From assembly GCA_002391195.1 (NCBI GenBank), contig DGRZ01000064.1, positions 23,712 through 63,423 of the forward strand: a stretch of 39,712 nt of DNA. Direction: 5' to 3'. The notes beneath the pieces were generated by a model that saw nothing but the letters and a program-made list of their open reading frames with translations, had not been told where the DNA came from and made no database searches. Position 1 is the first letter of the stretch. Every line of letters begins with the position of its first letter. Shown in pieces: positions 1-8,299 of this stretch. The DNA comes from Fibrobacter sp. UBA4375 (GTDB lineage: Bacteria > Fibrobacterota > Fibrobacteria > Fibrobacterales > Fibrobacteraceae). Both the position numbers and the translations under genes were made by a program.

Positions 1-852
1 GAAACGCCGGTGCTGTCCAACGCTTGCGGCACCGACCCGCAGCTGGATTACTTCGAGATTGAATCGCCCCGCCGGTTCATGATGACCAGTCCGGAATTCC
101 ACATGAAGCGTCTGCTTTCGGCAGGTTTCGGCGACATTTTCCAGATTACCAAGTCTTTCCGTAAGGACGAATTCGGCGCACACCATAACAACGAATTCAG
201 CATGGTGGAATGGTATCGCGTAGGCATGCCCCAGGAGCAGTTGATGGACGAGGTGGAAGCCCTGGTTTCGGAGATTCTCGGAAAACCCCTCAACGCCCGC
301 CGCACCCGCTGGATTGACGCCTTCAGGAATTACGCCGGCGTGAACCCCCTTACCGCCACCGACGGTGACTTCGTCGCAGCCTGCAGGTCCAAAGACATTC
401 CCCTCCCAGCAGCCTCTACAGACATGTCCCGGGAAGACTGGTGGGACTACCTGATGGTCTTTGCCGTAGAGCCAGCGTTAGCAAAGAACGGTCCGGAATT
501 CATCTTGGATTACCCCCAGTCCCAGGCGGCTCTCGCCCAGACCTACGTAGGCGAAGACGGCCACACCTGGGCCAGGCGATTTGAACTGTTTGTGGACCAG
601 GTGGAACTCTGCAACGGCTATACGGAACTGACCGATGCCAAGGAACAGCGCAGGCGTTTCGAGGCCGACCTTGAAATCCGCCGTAGCATGAACAAGCCTT
701 TGCCACCGATAGACGAAAACTTCTTGCAGGCGCTGGAATCGGGGATGCCCGCCTGCTCCGGCGTAGCTTTGGGCCTGGACCGGCTCTTTATGCTGGCCCT
801 GAACAAGGCAGAAATCAAAGACGTGATTCTTTTCCCCAGCCCGATTGCGTAA
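1..852 (+). CDS. epmA: EF-P beta-lysine ligase EpmA (GenX/PoxA), 5' truncated by the window
   Basis: This is the C-terminal 283 residues of a stand-alone class II lysyl-tRNA-synthetase-like protein; the reading frame is open from the first base. The family ligates (R)-beta-lysine onto a conserved lysine of elongation factor P, helping ribosomes through proline stretches. Visible hallmarks are the FEIESPRRFMMTSPEFHMK segment, the motif 2 region FRKDE...HHNNEFSMVEWY, and the motif 3 end GVALGLDRLFMLAL. The short total length and lack of an anticodon-binding domain separate it from LysRS, though LysRS cannot be strictly excluded without the N-terminus. It ends convergently with the thioredoxin-like gene, leaving 78 nt between stops; that gap holds a small GAATG/CATTC inverted repeat but no clear terminator. 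Confidence 0.88.
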   Translation, partial: ETPVLSNACGTDPQLDYFEIESPRRFMMTSPEFHMKRLLSAGFGDIFQITKSFRKDEFGAHHNNEFSMVEWYRVGMPQEQLMDEVEALVSEILGKPLNARRTRWIDAFRNYAGVNPLTATDGDFVAACRSKDIPLPAASTDMSREDWWDYLMVFAVEPALAKNGPEFILDYPQSQAALAQTYVGEDGHTWARRFELFVDQVELCNGYTELTDAKEQRRRFEADLEIRRSMNKPLPPIDENFLQALESGMPACSGVALGLDRLFMLALNKAEIKDVILFPSPIA

Positions 853-930
853 GACGATTATTCCGGAATGAGGATGACATTCCTCAAAGTGAAGCAATCT
901 CGAACCTCTTGTCCCCTGCGGCCCTAAAAC

Positions 931-1452
931 CTACAACCTATTACCTAATAACTTCTCGATCCGCCGTCGTAGCTCAGACTCGCTTGCGTCACCCACGAAC
1001 ACCTTGTCGATATTGTCCTCTTTATCTACCAGGTAGCTTACGGGAATGACTCCCGGATTCCCGAGAGCGTTCATGGCGTCGTAGTTCCAGTGGACCACGG
1101 TCCAGGGCATTTCCTTAGCCTTCTTGAACCGAGCCATGGTCTTGAGGTTATCGTCTTCGTCTATCATCAGGATTTTTAGTCCCCTAGGGCCATATTCCCG
1201 ATGGAATTTCTGAAGCATGGGAATTTCCATAAGGCAACCAGGACACCAGCTGGCACTCAAAACGATAAGGGTCGTCTCTCCTTTCTCCCTTGCGTAATCC
1301 GTCCGGCTACCATCGGCCTTCAAAGCCTCAAAGTTCACTACCGTCTTGGGGATTTCCCGAAAAGACCGTTCCAGGGCAACAGTACGGTACAGGTAGATTC
1401 CTCCAAGCAGAACAAGGGGAATCAAAGCCCATTTTAGTGTAGAAATACGCAT
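931..1452 (-). CDS. TlpA/ResA-like membrane-anchored thioredoxin-fold protein
   Basis: A 173-residue protein with an N-terminal hydrophobic anchor (about residues 8-22) and a thioredoxin fold facing the periplasm. The redox motif is WCPGC (Cys70 and Cys73), preceded by the beta-strand TLIVLSAS; the cis-proline loop is GVIPVSYLVD. TlpA/ResA proteins reduce disulfides during cytochrome c maturation or general extracytoplasmic thiol chemistry; the exact substrate cannot be told here. The C-terminal residues LLGNRL are encoded inside a short degenerate repeat (about 922-953 on the other strand), so the end of the protein may be a repeat-driven extension. It is divergent from pilT, with 51 nt between starts. 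No neighbour suggests a cytochrome role. Confidence 0.82.
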   Translation of the reverse strand: MRISTLKWALIPLVLLGGIYLYRTVALERSFREIPKTVVNFEALKADGSRTDYAREKGETTLIVLSASWCPGCLMEIPMLQKFHREYGPRGLKILMIDEDDNLKTMARFKKAKEMPWTVVHWNYDAMNALGNPGVIPVSYLVDKEDNIDKVFVGDASESELRRRIEKLLGNRL

Positions 1453-1490
1453 TATGCTGTAGAATTTATGAAATTTCGCTCCTTTTTAGT

Positions 1491-1496
1491 TATATT
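1491..1496 (+). promoter_or_regulatory. -10-like TATATT 7 nt before pilT ATG
   Basis: TATATT ends 7 nt before the ATG at 1504, so the expected transcription start falls at or next to the start codon. No ribosome binding site and no clear -35 box are visible. This favours ATG 1504 over the upstream in-frame ATG at 1468, which would lie inside the promoter. Confidence 0.45.
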
Positions 1497-1503
1497 CTTG
1501 AAT

Positions 1504-2571
1504 ATGGCATACAATATTCAAGAACTTCTTTCTGAAATGGTTAAACGCGGAGCCTCCGACTTGCATATCACGGCAGGTTCCCCTCCCCTACTCCGTATCT
1601 CCGGCAAGCTCACCCCTATCGGGGCCGACAAGCTGAAACCGGACGAGACCATGCGCATGACCTACAGTCTCATGAACGAGATGCAGAAGAAGACCTTCGA
1701 ACAGCAGAAGGAATGTGACTTCTCTTTCGGTATTGCAAACCTCGCCCGTTTCCGTGCCAATGCTTACCTGCAGCGCGGCTGCGTGGCTATTGCCCTCCGT
1801 ATTATCCCCCTTGATATCCGCACATTCAAGGAACTGGGTCTCCCGAAAATCCTGGCCGAATTCACCACCCGTCCTTCGGGTCTGGTACTGGTGACCGGTG
1901 CTACTGGTTCCGGTAAGTCCACCACCCTTGCTGCCATGATTGACAAGATCAACAAGGAACGTCACGACCACATTCTCACCGTAGAAGACCCTATCGAATT
2001 CTTGCACAAGCACCAGGGTTGCATGGTGAACCAGCGCGAAGTGGGCAGCGACACCAACAGTTTCTCCCAGGCACTGAAGATGGCCCTCCGTCAGGACCCA
2101 GACGTAGTGCTCATCGGCGAAATGCGTGATCTTGAAACCATCCGTGCCGCCCTTACCATTGCCGAAACGGGCCACTTGGCCTTCGCAACACTCCACACCA
2201 ACTCCTGCGTGCAAACCATCAACCGTATCGTGGACGCTTTCCCCAAAGGCGAGCAGCAAACGGTGCGCACCCAGCTGTCTTTTGTGCTCCAGGGCGTGAT
2301 ATGCCAGACATTGGTTCCCCGCATCGGTGGCGGACGCGTCATGGCCTACGAAATCATGAACGTGACTCCCGGTATCCGTTCCCTAATTCGCGAAGACAAG
2401 GTACACCAGATTGAATCCATGATTGAAATCGGCCAGAAGTTCGGCATGAACACCATGAACATGTGTCTCTGCGAACTGGTAAAGAACCGCAAGGTGGACC
2501 GTTTCGAAGCCCTTTCCCGTTCCCCAAGCCCCGACCAGCTGGAACAGCTGTTCGTGAAGGAAGGTGTGTAA
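1504..2571 (+). CDS. pilT: Type IV pilus retraction ATPase PilT
   Basis: A 355-residue hexameric ATPase that powers pilus disassembly and twitching. The family N-terminus (MAYNIQELLSEMVKRGASDLH) begins at 1504; an upstream ATG at 1468 adds 12 atypical residues and is rejected. Motifs in order: Walker A GATGSGKST (132-140), Asp box TVEDPIE (159-165), Walker B DVVLIGEMRD (200-209), His box TGHLAFATLHTN (222-233), and GIRSLIRE (290-297), the form here of the retraction-specific AIRNLIRE motif. That last motif supports PilT over PilB. pilC follows after 3 nt, so the two are cotranscribed. No pilB or pilin gene lies in the window. Confidence 0.95.
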   Translation: MAYNIQELLSEMVKRGASDLHITAGSPPLLRISGKLTPIGADKLKPDETMRMTYSLMNEMQKKTFEQQKECDFSFGIANLARFRANAYLQRGCVAIALRIIPLDIRTFKELGLPKILAEFTTRPSGLVLVTGATGSGKSTTLAAMIDKINKERHDHILTVEDPIEFLHKHQGCMVNQREVGSDTNSFSQALKMALRQDPDVVLIGEMRDLETIRAALTIAETGHLAFATLHTNSCVQTINRIVDAFPKGEQQTVRTQLSFVLQGVICQTLVPRIGGGRVMAYEIMNVTPGIRSLIREDKVHQIESMIEIGQKFGMNTMNMCLCELVKNRKVDRFEALSRSPSPDQLEQLFVKEGV

Positions 2572-2574
2572 CCT

Positions 2575-3783
2575 ATGGCAGAATTCCTATACAAAGCCCA
2601 AAATACCCAGGGCAATGTTTTCCAAGGGACTCTTGAGGCTAAGGACAAAGCCGAAGCCGAGTCCATGCTCATGCGTCGCAGACTGGTGATTACCAGTCTA
2701 AAAAAGAAGCCCGCCGAAATTAAAATCAAAATCGGATCTGGAATCAAGCACGCCGACATCGCTAGGTTCACTCGAATGTTCTCATCCATGAGTTCGGCAG
2801 GCCTTCCTATGCTGCAGTGCCTAACTATACTAGAAGAGCAATGCGACAATCCTGAATTAAAAAACGTGATACACAAGGTCACCCAGTCTATCAACGGCGG
2901 TTCCTCTTTGGCAGACGCTTTAGCCCAGCACCCAAAGGTGTTCGGTCCCTTGTACACCAACATGGTGGCTGCGGGCGAAGCCGGCGGTATCTTGGACGGC
3001 ATTCTCGCCCGTCTAGCCGAAACTCTTGAAAACCAGGAACGCCTGAAGCGCAAGGTGAAAAAAGCTTTGACTTACCCGGTGATGCTCATCATCGTCGGCA
3101 TTTTAGTGGTGATAGCCCTTATGACATTCGTGGTGCCGACTTTTGCCGAGCAATTTGAATCATTGGGGGCAGAACTGCCTGGGCCAACCCTGGTGGTAAT
3201 GGGCATATCCGATTTCATACGGAACAACATTGCATTTATGATTATCGGCTTGATCATCTTTATTGTCGGATTCAAATTGGCCATGAGGGTTCCAAGTATC
3301 AAGTTTGCTTGGGACGGCTTTATGTTGAAGGTACCTAAACTGGGAGACCTCCAAATCAAATCCACAACGGCAAGCTTTGCCCGAACCTTGGGAACCCTTT
3401 TGAACGCCGGTGTGTCCATTATGGATTCCCTTAAGGTGGTGGCCTCCACCGTAAGCAACAAGGTAGTGGAAAAGTCTATCAACAAGATTTCCATCGGTAT
3501 TGCAGGCGGTAAATCCATTGCAGAGCCAATGACTGAAGTTGGTATTTTCCCGCCTATGGTTATACAAATGACTGGCGTGGGCGAAAAGACCGGTAACTTG
3601 GGAGGCATGCTCCTGAAACTCGCCGATTTCTATGACGAAGAAGTGGACGCCGCCGTGGATGCCGTGGTGGGCATGATGGAACCATTGATCATCGTATTCT
3701 TAGGTGGTGCCGTCGGTGGCCTGCTGGTTGCCATGTATATGCCGATGTTCAGCATGGGCGATGCCGTTAGTAACGCATCTTAA
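2575..3783 (+). CDS. pilC: Type IV pilus inner-membrane platform protein PilC
   Basis: A 402-residue GspF/PilC-family protein. It has the short N-terminal beta-rich segment (AEFLYKAQNTQGNVFQGTLEA), then two T2SSF repeats (about 65-190 and 270-395), each a cytoplasmic helical bundle followed by membrane helices. GEAGG (residues 127-131) and the matching GVGEKTGNL in the second repeat are the paired family motifs. PilC is the membrane platform that couples the PilB/PilT motors to pilin extraction and assembly. It starts 3 nt after the pilT stop. This is a normal full-length member. Confidence 0.95.
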   Translation: MAEFLYKAQNTQGNVFQGTLEAKDKAEAESMLMRRRLVITSLKKKPAEIKIKIGSGIKHADIARFTRMFSSMSSAGLPMLQCLTILEEQCDNPELKNVIHKVTQSINGGSSLADALAQHPKVFGPLYTNMVAAGEAGGILDGILARLAETLENQERLKRKVKKALTYPVMLIIVGILVVIALMTFVVPTFAEQFESLGAELPGPTLVVMGISDFIRNNIAFMIIGLIIFIVGFKLAMRVPSIKFAWDGFMLKVPKLGDLQIKSTTASFARTLGTLLNAGVSIMDSLKVVASTVSNKVVEKSINKISIGIAGGKSIAEPMTEVGIFPPMVIQMTGVGEKTGNLGGMLLKLADFYDEEVDAAVDAVVGMMEPLIIVFLGGAVGGLLVAMYMPMFSMGDAVSNAS

Positions 3784-3812
3784 TCGATCCAAAAACAATT
3801 CTGCATCTCATT

Positions 3813-3853
3813 CCCCTGATGATTTTATCTCAACAAATTCATCAGGGGTGTTG
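3813..3853 (+). terminator. Putative terminator after pilC
   Basis: CCCCTGATGA (3813-3822) pairs perfectly with TCATCAGGGG (3839-3848) around a 16-nt loop, followed by a T-rich but interrupted tail. The long loop and broken T tract make it a weak intrinsic terminator. Confidence 0.5.
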
Positions 3854-3931
3854 TTCTTCCCCAAAAAAAACAATCGATACAGTTTCGTAAAAACAACATT
3901 CAGAGTGCTAACCTGCGCCTCGAAACGATTG

Positions 3932-3954
3932 TATATTATGGGAAAAAGAGAGGT
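3932..3954 (+). promoter_or_regulatory. -10-like box and ribosome binding site of the GH16 gene
   Basis: TATATT (3932-3937) lies about 23 nt before the ATG at 3961, and GAGGT (3950-3954) sits 6 nt before it as a good Shine-Dalgarno. No -35 is obvious. This is the leadered type of start, unlike the leaderless-looking genes in the window. The same GAGGTAA..CCC layout occurs before ileS. Confidence 0.45.
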
Positions 3955-3960
3955 AATCCC

Positions 3961-4905
3961 ATGAAAACGAAATTCATTCTTCCAATTATTGCGCTAGGCC
4001 TGTTTGCCGCATGCTCCGACGACAGCAGCAGCGGTAATCCCACAGAACCAGGTACCGATCCGACCGTGGAATCCTCCGCATCGGAAGAAACACCCAGTTC
4101 CGATTCCACTCCTCTCGAGCCCTTCCGCAAAGAAGTGGAAAATACTATTCCAAACAACACCGCCACCGAAGTCGAAGACTTCGCCGACTACAAGTATTAT
4201 GGCGCAGAACTCACCGGCAAGGACCAGTTCACCTACGGGCGCTTCGAAGCCCGCATGAAGATGGTTTCCATCTCTGGTTCCGTAAGTTCCATGTTCCTCT
4301 ACTACGATCCGTCTTATCTGCTTGGTAGCGAGCCGTGGAACGAAATCGACATCGAAGTCCTCGGCACCAACCCGGGAATGTGGCAGTCCAACTTGATTAC
4401 CCGTCTGCCGGACGAAGACAAGAAGAACCCCAAAATCACCTCGGAATACAAGACCGGTTTCGGATTCAATTCTACCGAAGACTTCCACCTGTTCGCCTTC
4501 GTGTGGACTCCCGAATATATTTCCTGGGAAATAGACAGCGTAGAAATCCGTCGTGATGTCATTGGCATGGATAAAGGCCAAGTGGAATTCATGACCCTCC
4601 AGCAATCCCTCCGCTTCAACCTGTGGGCATCAAAAAGCGCCGGCTGGACAGGAAAATTCACAGGCGCTGAACTGGCCGATGGTCCCGTGGCGCAAGAGAT
4701 TGACTATGTCCGCGTATACAGTTACGACACAGAAACAAAGACTTTCACCAAGTCCTGGCAAGACGATTTCGACGGTGACGCACTTGATACAAAGCACTGG
4801 AGCAAGGGCAACTGGGAAATGGAAAATGTCATGCTCTCGGCCAACAACATCGTAGTAGAAGACGGCAAGTGCAAACTGCTGATTTCACGAGTCAAAAAAG
4901 AATAA
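3961..4905 (+). CDS. GH16 beta-1,3-1,4-glucanase (lichenase-like), circularly permuted, lipoprotein
   Basis: A 314-residue lipoprotein (lipobox LFAAC, Cys18), then an acidic/Ser linker to about residue 65, then a GH16 jelly roll. The catalytic motif is WNEIDIEVLG (126-135), with nucleophile Glu128, Asp130 and acid/base Glu132. The domain order is permuted: the YGRFEARMKM strand and active site come first, while the stretch that starts ordinary GH16 lichenases (SWQDDFDGDALDTKHWSKG, about 265-283) lies at the C-terminus. The Fibrobacter succinogenes 1,3-1,4-beta-glucanase has this order. The likely substrate is cereal mixed-linkage glucan, cut at the cell surface. The secreted F. succinogenes enzyme, as I recall it, is not a lipoprotein, so the lipid anchor is a difference. 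It is a single gene with its own RBS and terminator. Confidence 0.9.
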   Translation: MKTKFILPIIALGLFAACSDDSSSGNPTEPGTDPTVESSASEETPSSDSTPLEPFRKEVENTIPNNTATEVEDFADYKYYGAELTGKDQFTYGRFEARMKMVSISGSVSSMFLYYDPSYLLGSEPWNEIDIEVLGTNPGMWQSNLITRLPDEDKKNPKITSEYKTGFGFNSTEDFHLFAFVWTPEYISWEIDSVEIRRDVIGMDKGQVEFMTLQQSLRFNLWASKSAGWTGKFTGAELADGPVAQEIDYVRVYSYDTETKTFTKSWQDDFDGDALDTKHWSKGNWEMENVMLSANNIVVEDGKCKLLISRVKKE

Positions 4906-4933
4906 CGCACAAAATTTTGCTCCTCCAAAAGTT

Positions 4934-4964
4934 CCCCGGGCACGCAAGTGCTCGGGGTTTTGCT
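4934..4964 (+). terminator. Terminator of the GH16 gene
   Basis: CCCCGGGCAC (4934-4943), loop GCAA, GTGCTCGGGG (4948-4957) with one G.T pair, then TTTTGCTTTT. A strong intrinsic terminator 29 nt past the stop codon. Confidence 0.8.
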
Positions 4965-5010
4965 TTTCAAAAATGCGGCAGGGTTCTGGCGTTCCTGCAA
5001 AAAAGACTCG

Positions 5011-6477
5011 TTACTTTTTCAGCAAGAATCCCGAAACGGATTTTTCCCGAACAAAGGTCTTCTGGGCAATTTCCTGAACGTCGGCGGCGGTAACCTTCGA
5101 AAGTTCGTCGGCCCAGTTCAAGAAAATATTGTAGTCCCCGTACATTTCGTACCAGGCGAGCATTGTGGCCACGTTCTCCATGTCCGTCAGACTACGGACC
5201 AGGGCCGCATAGGAATGGTTCTTGACCTTTTCAAAATCGCGGGCACTCAGAGGCTCGGTCTTCAGTTTTTCCAGTTCTTCCCAGACAATCTGCTCCACCT
5301 TGGCTTCGTCTGCATCTGGGCGCAGATTCACATGGACTCCGAATTCGGAAACGTACTTGTTGGGGCTGTTGCTGGAGCGGATACCGACGGCCAGCTTTTC
5401 CTGCTCCACCAGGCGCCTGTAGAGCCTGCCGGAACGACCGTTCAGCACACCTTCGATAATGTCGAGAGCGTAAAGGCTCTTGTCGCCCACTTCTGCCGTC
5501 TTGAAAACCAGGTCGTACATGTTGGGAGCGTCGGGACGCTTGACCACCAGACGCTTTTCTCCGGCCTGTTCCGGATCACGGATGGTGAGAGGCGGGAACG
5601 CCTCCCCTGCAGGGATATTCGAGAAATACTTCTTGACCATTTCCATGGTAGCCGTCGTGTCCAAATCCCCCGCCAGCACAAGGATGGCGTTACGGGGCTT
5701 GTAATACTTGCGGTAGTGTTCCGCCGCCATTTCGCGAGTCAAGTTGTCTATATCGCTAGGCCAGCCGATGGTGGGCACGCGGTAAGGAAACGCCTCGTAA
5801 ATCATGGAGTTCAAAGTCTCGATGTAACGGCCCGCAGGCTTGTCGTCGTAACGCATGCGACGTTCTTCGCGGACCACGGAACGCTCCGAATAGAATTCCC
5901 GCAGTACGGCGTTCTGCATACGGTCCGCTTCCAGCCACATGAACAACTCGATCTTGTCCTTGGGAAGCGTCACGATATAGGCCGTCATCAGGTCAGAGGT
6001 GAAGGCGTTGAGGCCCGTGCCGCCTGCAGCCTGGTAGGCGCTCCACAGTTCATCTTTCACGAAAATCTTGCGGTGTTCGTTCACCACGGAATCGTGTTCC
6101 GCCGTGAGCTTCTTGACCGCAGCCGTGTCGGCCGTCAATTTCGCCGAGCGAATCAAGGCCTGCAGAGAATCCTGTACCGCCATGAACCGGGCATCGGCAA
6201 CGCTGTCGGTAATGCCCACCTTGTTCGTGCCCTTGAAAAGCTCGTGCTCCAACATGTGGGCAAGTCCGGACTTGCCCGGAACTTCGTGGACGGACCCCGT
6301 CACATAGAAAAGCCTGCAGCTCACCGTAGGAGCTTGAGAGTTCGGGTGCAACAGGACCGTAAGGCCGTTATCCAACACTTCCTTGTGGACCGGCATGTTC
6401 ACTGCGGCATGAGCGGCCCCTGCCACAAAGGCCAAGACGAGCAAGCTGCGTAAAAAAATCTTGTGGGAGAAAATCAT
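5011..6477 (-). CDS. Secreted M16-family zinc peptidase (insulinase-like)
   Basis: A 488-residue single-chain M16 peptidase. ATG 6477 is chosen: it gives a clean signal peptide (MIFSHKIFLRSLLVLAFVAG, cut near AHAA) and has a TATAAT box 7 nt upstream; a longer frame to 6534 has no signal. The inverted zinc motif HMLEH is at 74-78 (ligands His74 and His78, catalytic Glu77), and the downstream ligand Glu lies in WLEADRM. An M16_C domain follows (about 210-400; RNAILVLAGDLD is its typical start). It probably degrades short peptides in the periplasm. It is about half the length of two-module M16 proteins, so it may dimerise or partner with another M16 subunit; none is adjacent. Confidence 0.9.
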   Translation of the reverse strand: MIFSHKIFLRSLLVLAFVAGAAHAAVNMPVHKEVLDNGLTVLLHPNSQAPTVSCRLFYVTGSVHEVPGKSGLAHMLEHELFKGTNKVGITDSVADARFMAVQDSLQALIRSAKLTADTAAVKKLTAEHDSVVNEHRKIFVKDELWSAYQAAGGTGLNAFTSDLMTAYIVTLPKDKIELFMWLEADRMQNAVLREFYSERSVVREERRMRYDDKPAGRYIETLNSMIYEAFPYRVPTIGWPSDIDNLTREMAAEHYRKYYKPRNAILVLAGDLDTTATMEMVKKYFSNIPAGEAFPPLTIRDPEQAGEKRLVVKRPDAPNMYDLVFKTAEVGDKSLYALDIIEGVLNGRSGRLYRRLVEQEKLAVGIRSSNSPNKYVSEFGVHVNLRPDADEAKVEQIVWEELEKLKTEPLSARDFEKVKNHSYAALVRSLTDMENVATMLAWYEMYGDYNIFLNWADELSKVTAADVQEIAQKTFVREKSVSGFLLKK

Positions 6478-6484
6478 GATGGGA

Positions 6485-6490
6485 ATTATA
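6485..6490 (-). promoter_or_regulatory. -10 TATAAT 7 nt before the M16 peptidase ATG
   Basis: A perfect TATAAT consensus ends 7 nt before ATG 6477, so transcription should begin at the start codon. No Shine-Dalgarno is present. Confidence 0.5.
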
Positions 6491-6544
6491 GAATTTTTAT
6501 CAAAACCATCATTGAACAAAGAACGAAAGGCCAACCTCAGGGTA

Positions 6545-6579
6545 TAAAAAAAGAACCAACAACGTTGGTTCCTTTTTTA
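6545..6579 (-). terminator. Bidirectional terminator after tRNA-Glu
   Basis: GAACCAAC (6553-6560), loop AAC, GTTGGTTC (6564-6571), with an A tract on one side and a T tract on the other. It directly follows the tRNA-Glu 3' end on the reverse strand. Confidence 0.85.
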
Positions 6580-6652
6580 TACCCCCAAGCGGTTTCGAAC
6601 CGCTGTTGCGGGAATGAAAATCCCGAGTCCTGGGCCACTAGACGATAGGGGC
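6580..6652 (-). tRNA. tRNA-Glu (UUC)
   Basis: A 73-nt cloverleaf on the reverse strand: acceptor GCCCCTA paired with TGGGGGT (G1.T72 wobble), D arm, anticodon stem CGGGA/TCCCG with loop TTTTCAT (anticodon TTC), and T arm with GGTTCGAAACC. Discriminator is A; CCA is not encoded. A terminator follows immediately. Confidence 0.95.
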
Positions 6653-6666
6653 ATTAAGTAAGGCCA

Positions 6667-6694
6667 AATATAGGAAACTTTATTTCTTTGTAAA
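6667..6694 (-). promoter_or_regulatory. Promoter of tRNA-Glu
   Basis: On the reverse strand TTTACA (6694-6689) is followed after 16 nt by TATATT (6672-6667). The -10 ends 14 nt before the mature tRNA 5' end. Confidence 0.6.
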
Positions 6695-6730
6695 GGGTGG
6701 GGGGCTAATTTTTTTACATTTTCGACGAAG

Positions 6731-8299
6731 ATGTTGAAAAAGTGGCTCAAAAAATCCCTTTTGAAAGGCATTTTGCGGTTCCTACCGCTGGCCATAGCCT
6801 CCAGTGCCGCCGACGGCGCCCTGCTGTGGGGAATCCGTTCCTTCATGGATTTACTCTCCCAGGAATCCACCTTTACCTTGACCGAATGGGTGACCCTGAT
6901 GGTCCTATTGACGGCACTCCGCCTTGTTTTTCTCTTCGCCAAGGTCCGGCAGAACGAGACCTGGATATTCTCCATCAGTTCCACCTTGCGGAGCTGGTTT
7001 ATCCGCAAGCTCCGAAACCTGTCCCCCCGTTTTTTCCATGACCAAAACAGCAACACCCAGACAGAAATGGCCTTTGACGCCATCCATACCGTCCAAAGTA
7101 ACGGAAACGTCTTTTTCCAGGCAACCCAGGCCATTTTGCAGCTCCTCGTTTTCATTCCCGTACTGCTCTATATTTCCTGGCCCCTGACCCTATTCCTTTT
7201 CTTGATTATCGTGCCCCTGGTAGCACTCCTCCAGCGCAAAATCCACCGCATGGGCCCCGAAGAAGAATCCCTGCTGTTTGAAAAGTCTAAATTCCGGAAC
7301 AACTTCGACATGACCCGAAGGCTATTCCGGACTTGGAGCGCCCCTCAAGAAAGGGCTACCCTTTCGGCGACACTCCAGGGAGACTCCCGAAACCTCAGCG
7401 AACGGACAAGGCGTTTTTCTATACGCAAGAACGGCCTTTCCCTGGTAATGGAATCCGTCTCGGTTCTGTCCATGGTGTTCGTCCTCGCTTTCTGCGCCAT
7501 CCTTATCGCACAGGGCTGGATGGACAGCAAAGGGCTCATCCTGTTCTGTTCCGCCGTACTCCTGAGCTACAAACCCGTCAAGGAATGTTCCCGTGCCCTG
7601 CCGGAATTCCGCGCTCTAGCTAGCGCCTGCGCCTACCTTTTCAAGTTCGAGACCATCCCCGAAAAAACACCCGCACCGTCTGCCAGAGGAGACAATCTTA
7701 CCGTTTGTCAGGGAGATTTTTCGTACAAAGGTCTTGACGGCGAAAGTTCCGAAACCAAGGTCTATCGAAACCTCCATCTCAGTTGGAACGCAAAACAGCC
7801 CGTGCTCCTGAAAGGGCAAAACGGTTCCGGCAAGACTACGCTACTACGGCTCATCGCCCATCTAGAAGAATGGAGTCAAGGCGAAATGAGCCTCCCCGAA
7901 AGCGCAAGTCCCGACGGAATTTTCCTCATGTCCCAGGATTTGGAGCTCCCGCCGAAACACCTCCTGAAAAAGATGCTGGAACGAGACCCTTCTCCCCTTT
8001 TGCACGACTTCATAGAGGCCTCCCGAATCCAGAAGTTGCTTTCCAAGGAGTCACTCTCCGGAGGAGAGCGGGCCAAGGTGGCTCTGCTATGGGCGTTAGC
8101 CTCCCCTTCCAAGATTTTACTGCTGGACGAACCTCTGGCGGGCATCGCCCTGAACGACCGCGCTCCTATCCTGGAAAGACTCCTGGAGGCCAGCGAAAAG
8201 CTGGGCAAGTGGCTCCTGATTTCTAGCCATGACCGCCTGCCCGAAACATTAGAAAGCAAGTTCCTGCTGGTGGACCTGGACCATGAAAAGTCTCTATAG
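6731..8299 (+). CDS. ABC transporter, fused permease and ATPase
   Basis: A 522-residue half-transporter-like protein. The N-terminal 300 residues hold a hydrophobic permease domain with helices near 15-40, 52-72, 130-170 and 240-290. The ATPase domain (about 320-522) has Walker A GQNGSGKT (362-369), signature LSGGE (442-446), Walker B LLLDEP (463-468) and switch His500 in SSHDR. Family members export lipids, peptides or drugs as dimers; the substrate is not evident. The permease part is shorter and more diverged than in MsbA. It overlaps the next gene by 17 nt and heads a unit with waaA, so a role in the envelope is a reasonable inference but unproven. TACATT (6715-6720) lies 10 nt before the ATG. 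Confidence 0.85.
   Translation: MLKKWLKKSLLKGILRFLPLAIASSAADGALLWGIRSFMDLLSQESTFTLTEWVTLMVLLTALRLVFLFAKVRQNETWIFSISSTLRSWFIRKLRNLSPRFFHDQNSNTQTEMAFDAIHTVQSNGNVFFQATQAILQLLVFIPVLLYISWPLTLFLFLIIVPLVALLQRKIHRMGPEEESLLFEKSKFRNNFDMTRRLFRTWSAPQERATLSATLQGDSRNLSERTRRFSIRKNGLSLVMESVSVLSMVFVLAFCAILIAQGWMDSKGLILFCSAVLLSYKPVKECSRALPEFRALASACAYLFKFETIPEKTPAPSARGDNLTVCQGDFSYKGLDGESSETKVYRNLHLSWNAKQPVLLKGQNGSGKTTLLRLIAHLEEWSQGEMSLPESASPDGIFLMSQDLELPPKHLLKKMLERDPSPLLHDFIEASRIQKLLSKESLSGGERAKVALLWALASPSKILLLDEPLAGIALNDRAPILERLLEASEKLGKWLLISSHDRLPETLESKFLLVDLDHEKSL

Noticed and set aside
860..890. Terminator between epmA and the thioredoxin-like gene
   Set aside because: Only a 5-bp GAATG/CATTC inverted repeat with no T tract on either strand.
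4948..6453. Forward open frame of 501 codons opposite the M16 peptidase
   Set aside because: It is the antisense of a well-supported M16 gene with signal peptide and HMLEH motif; the translation is His/Arg/Val-rich without domains, as expected for antisense of GC-rich coding DNA.
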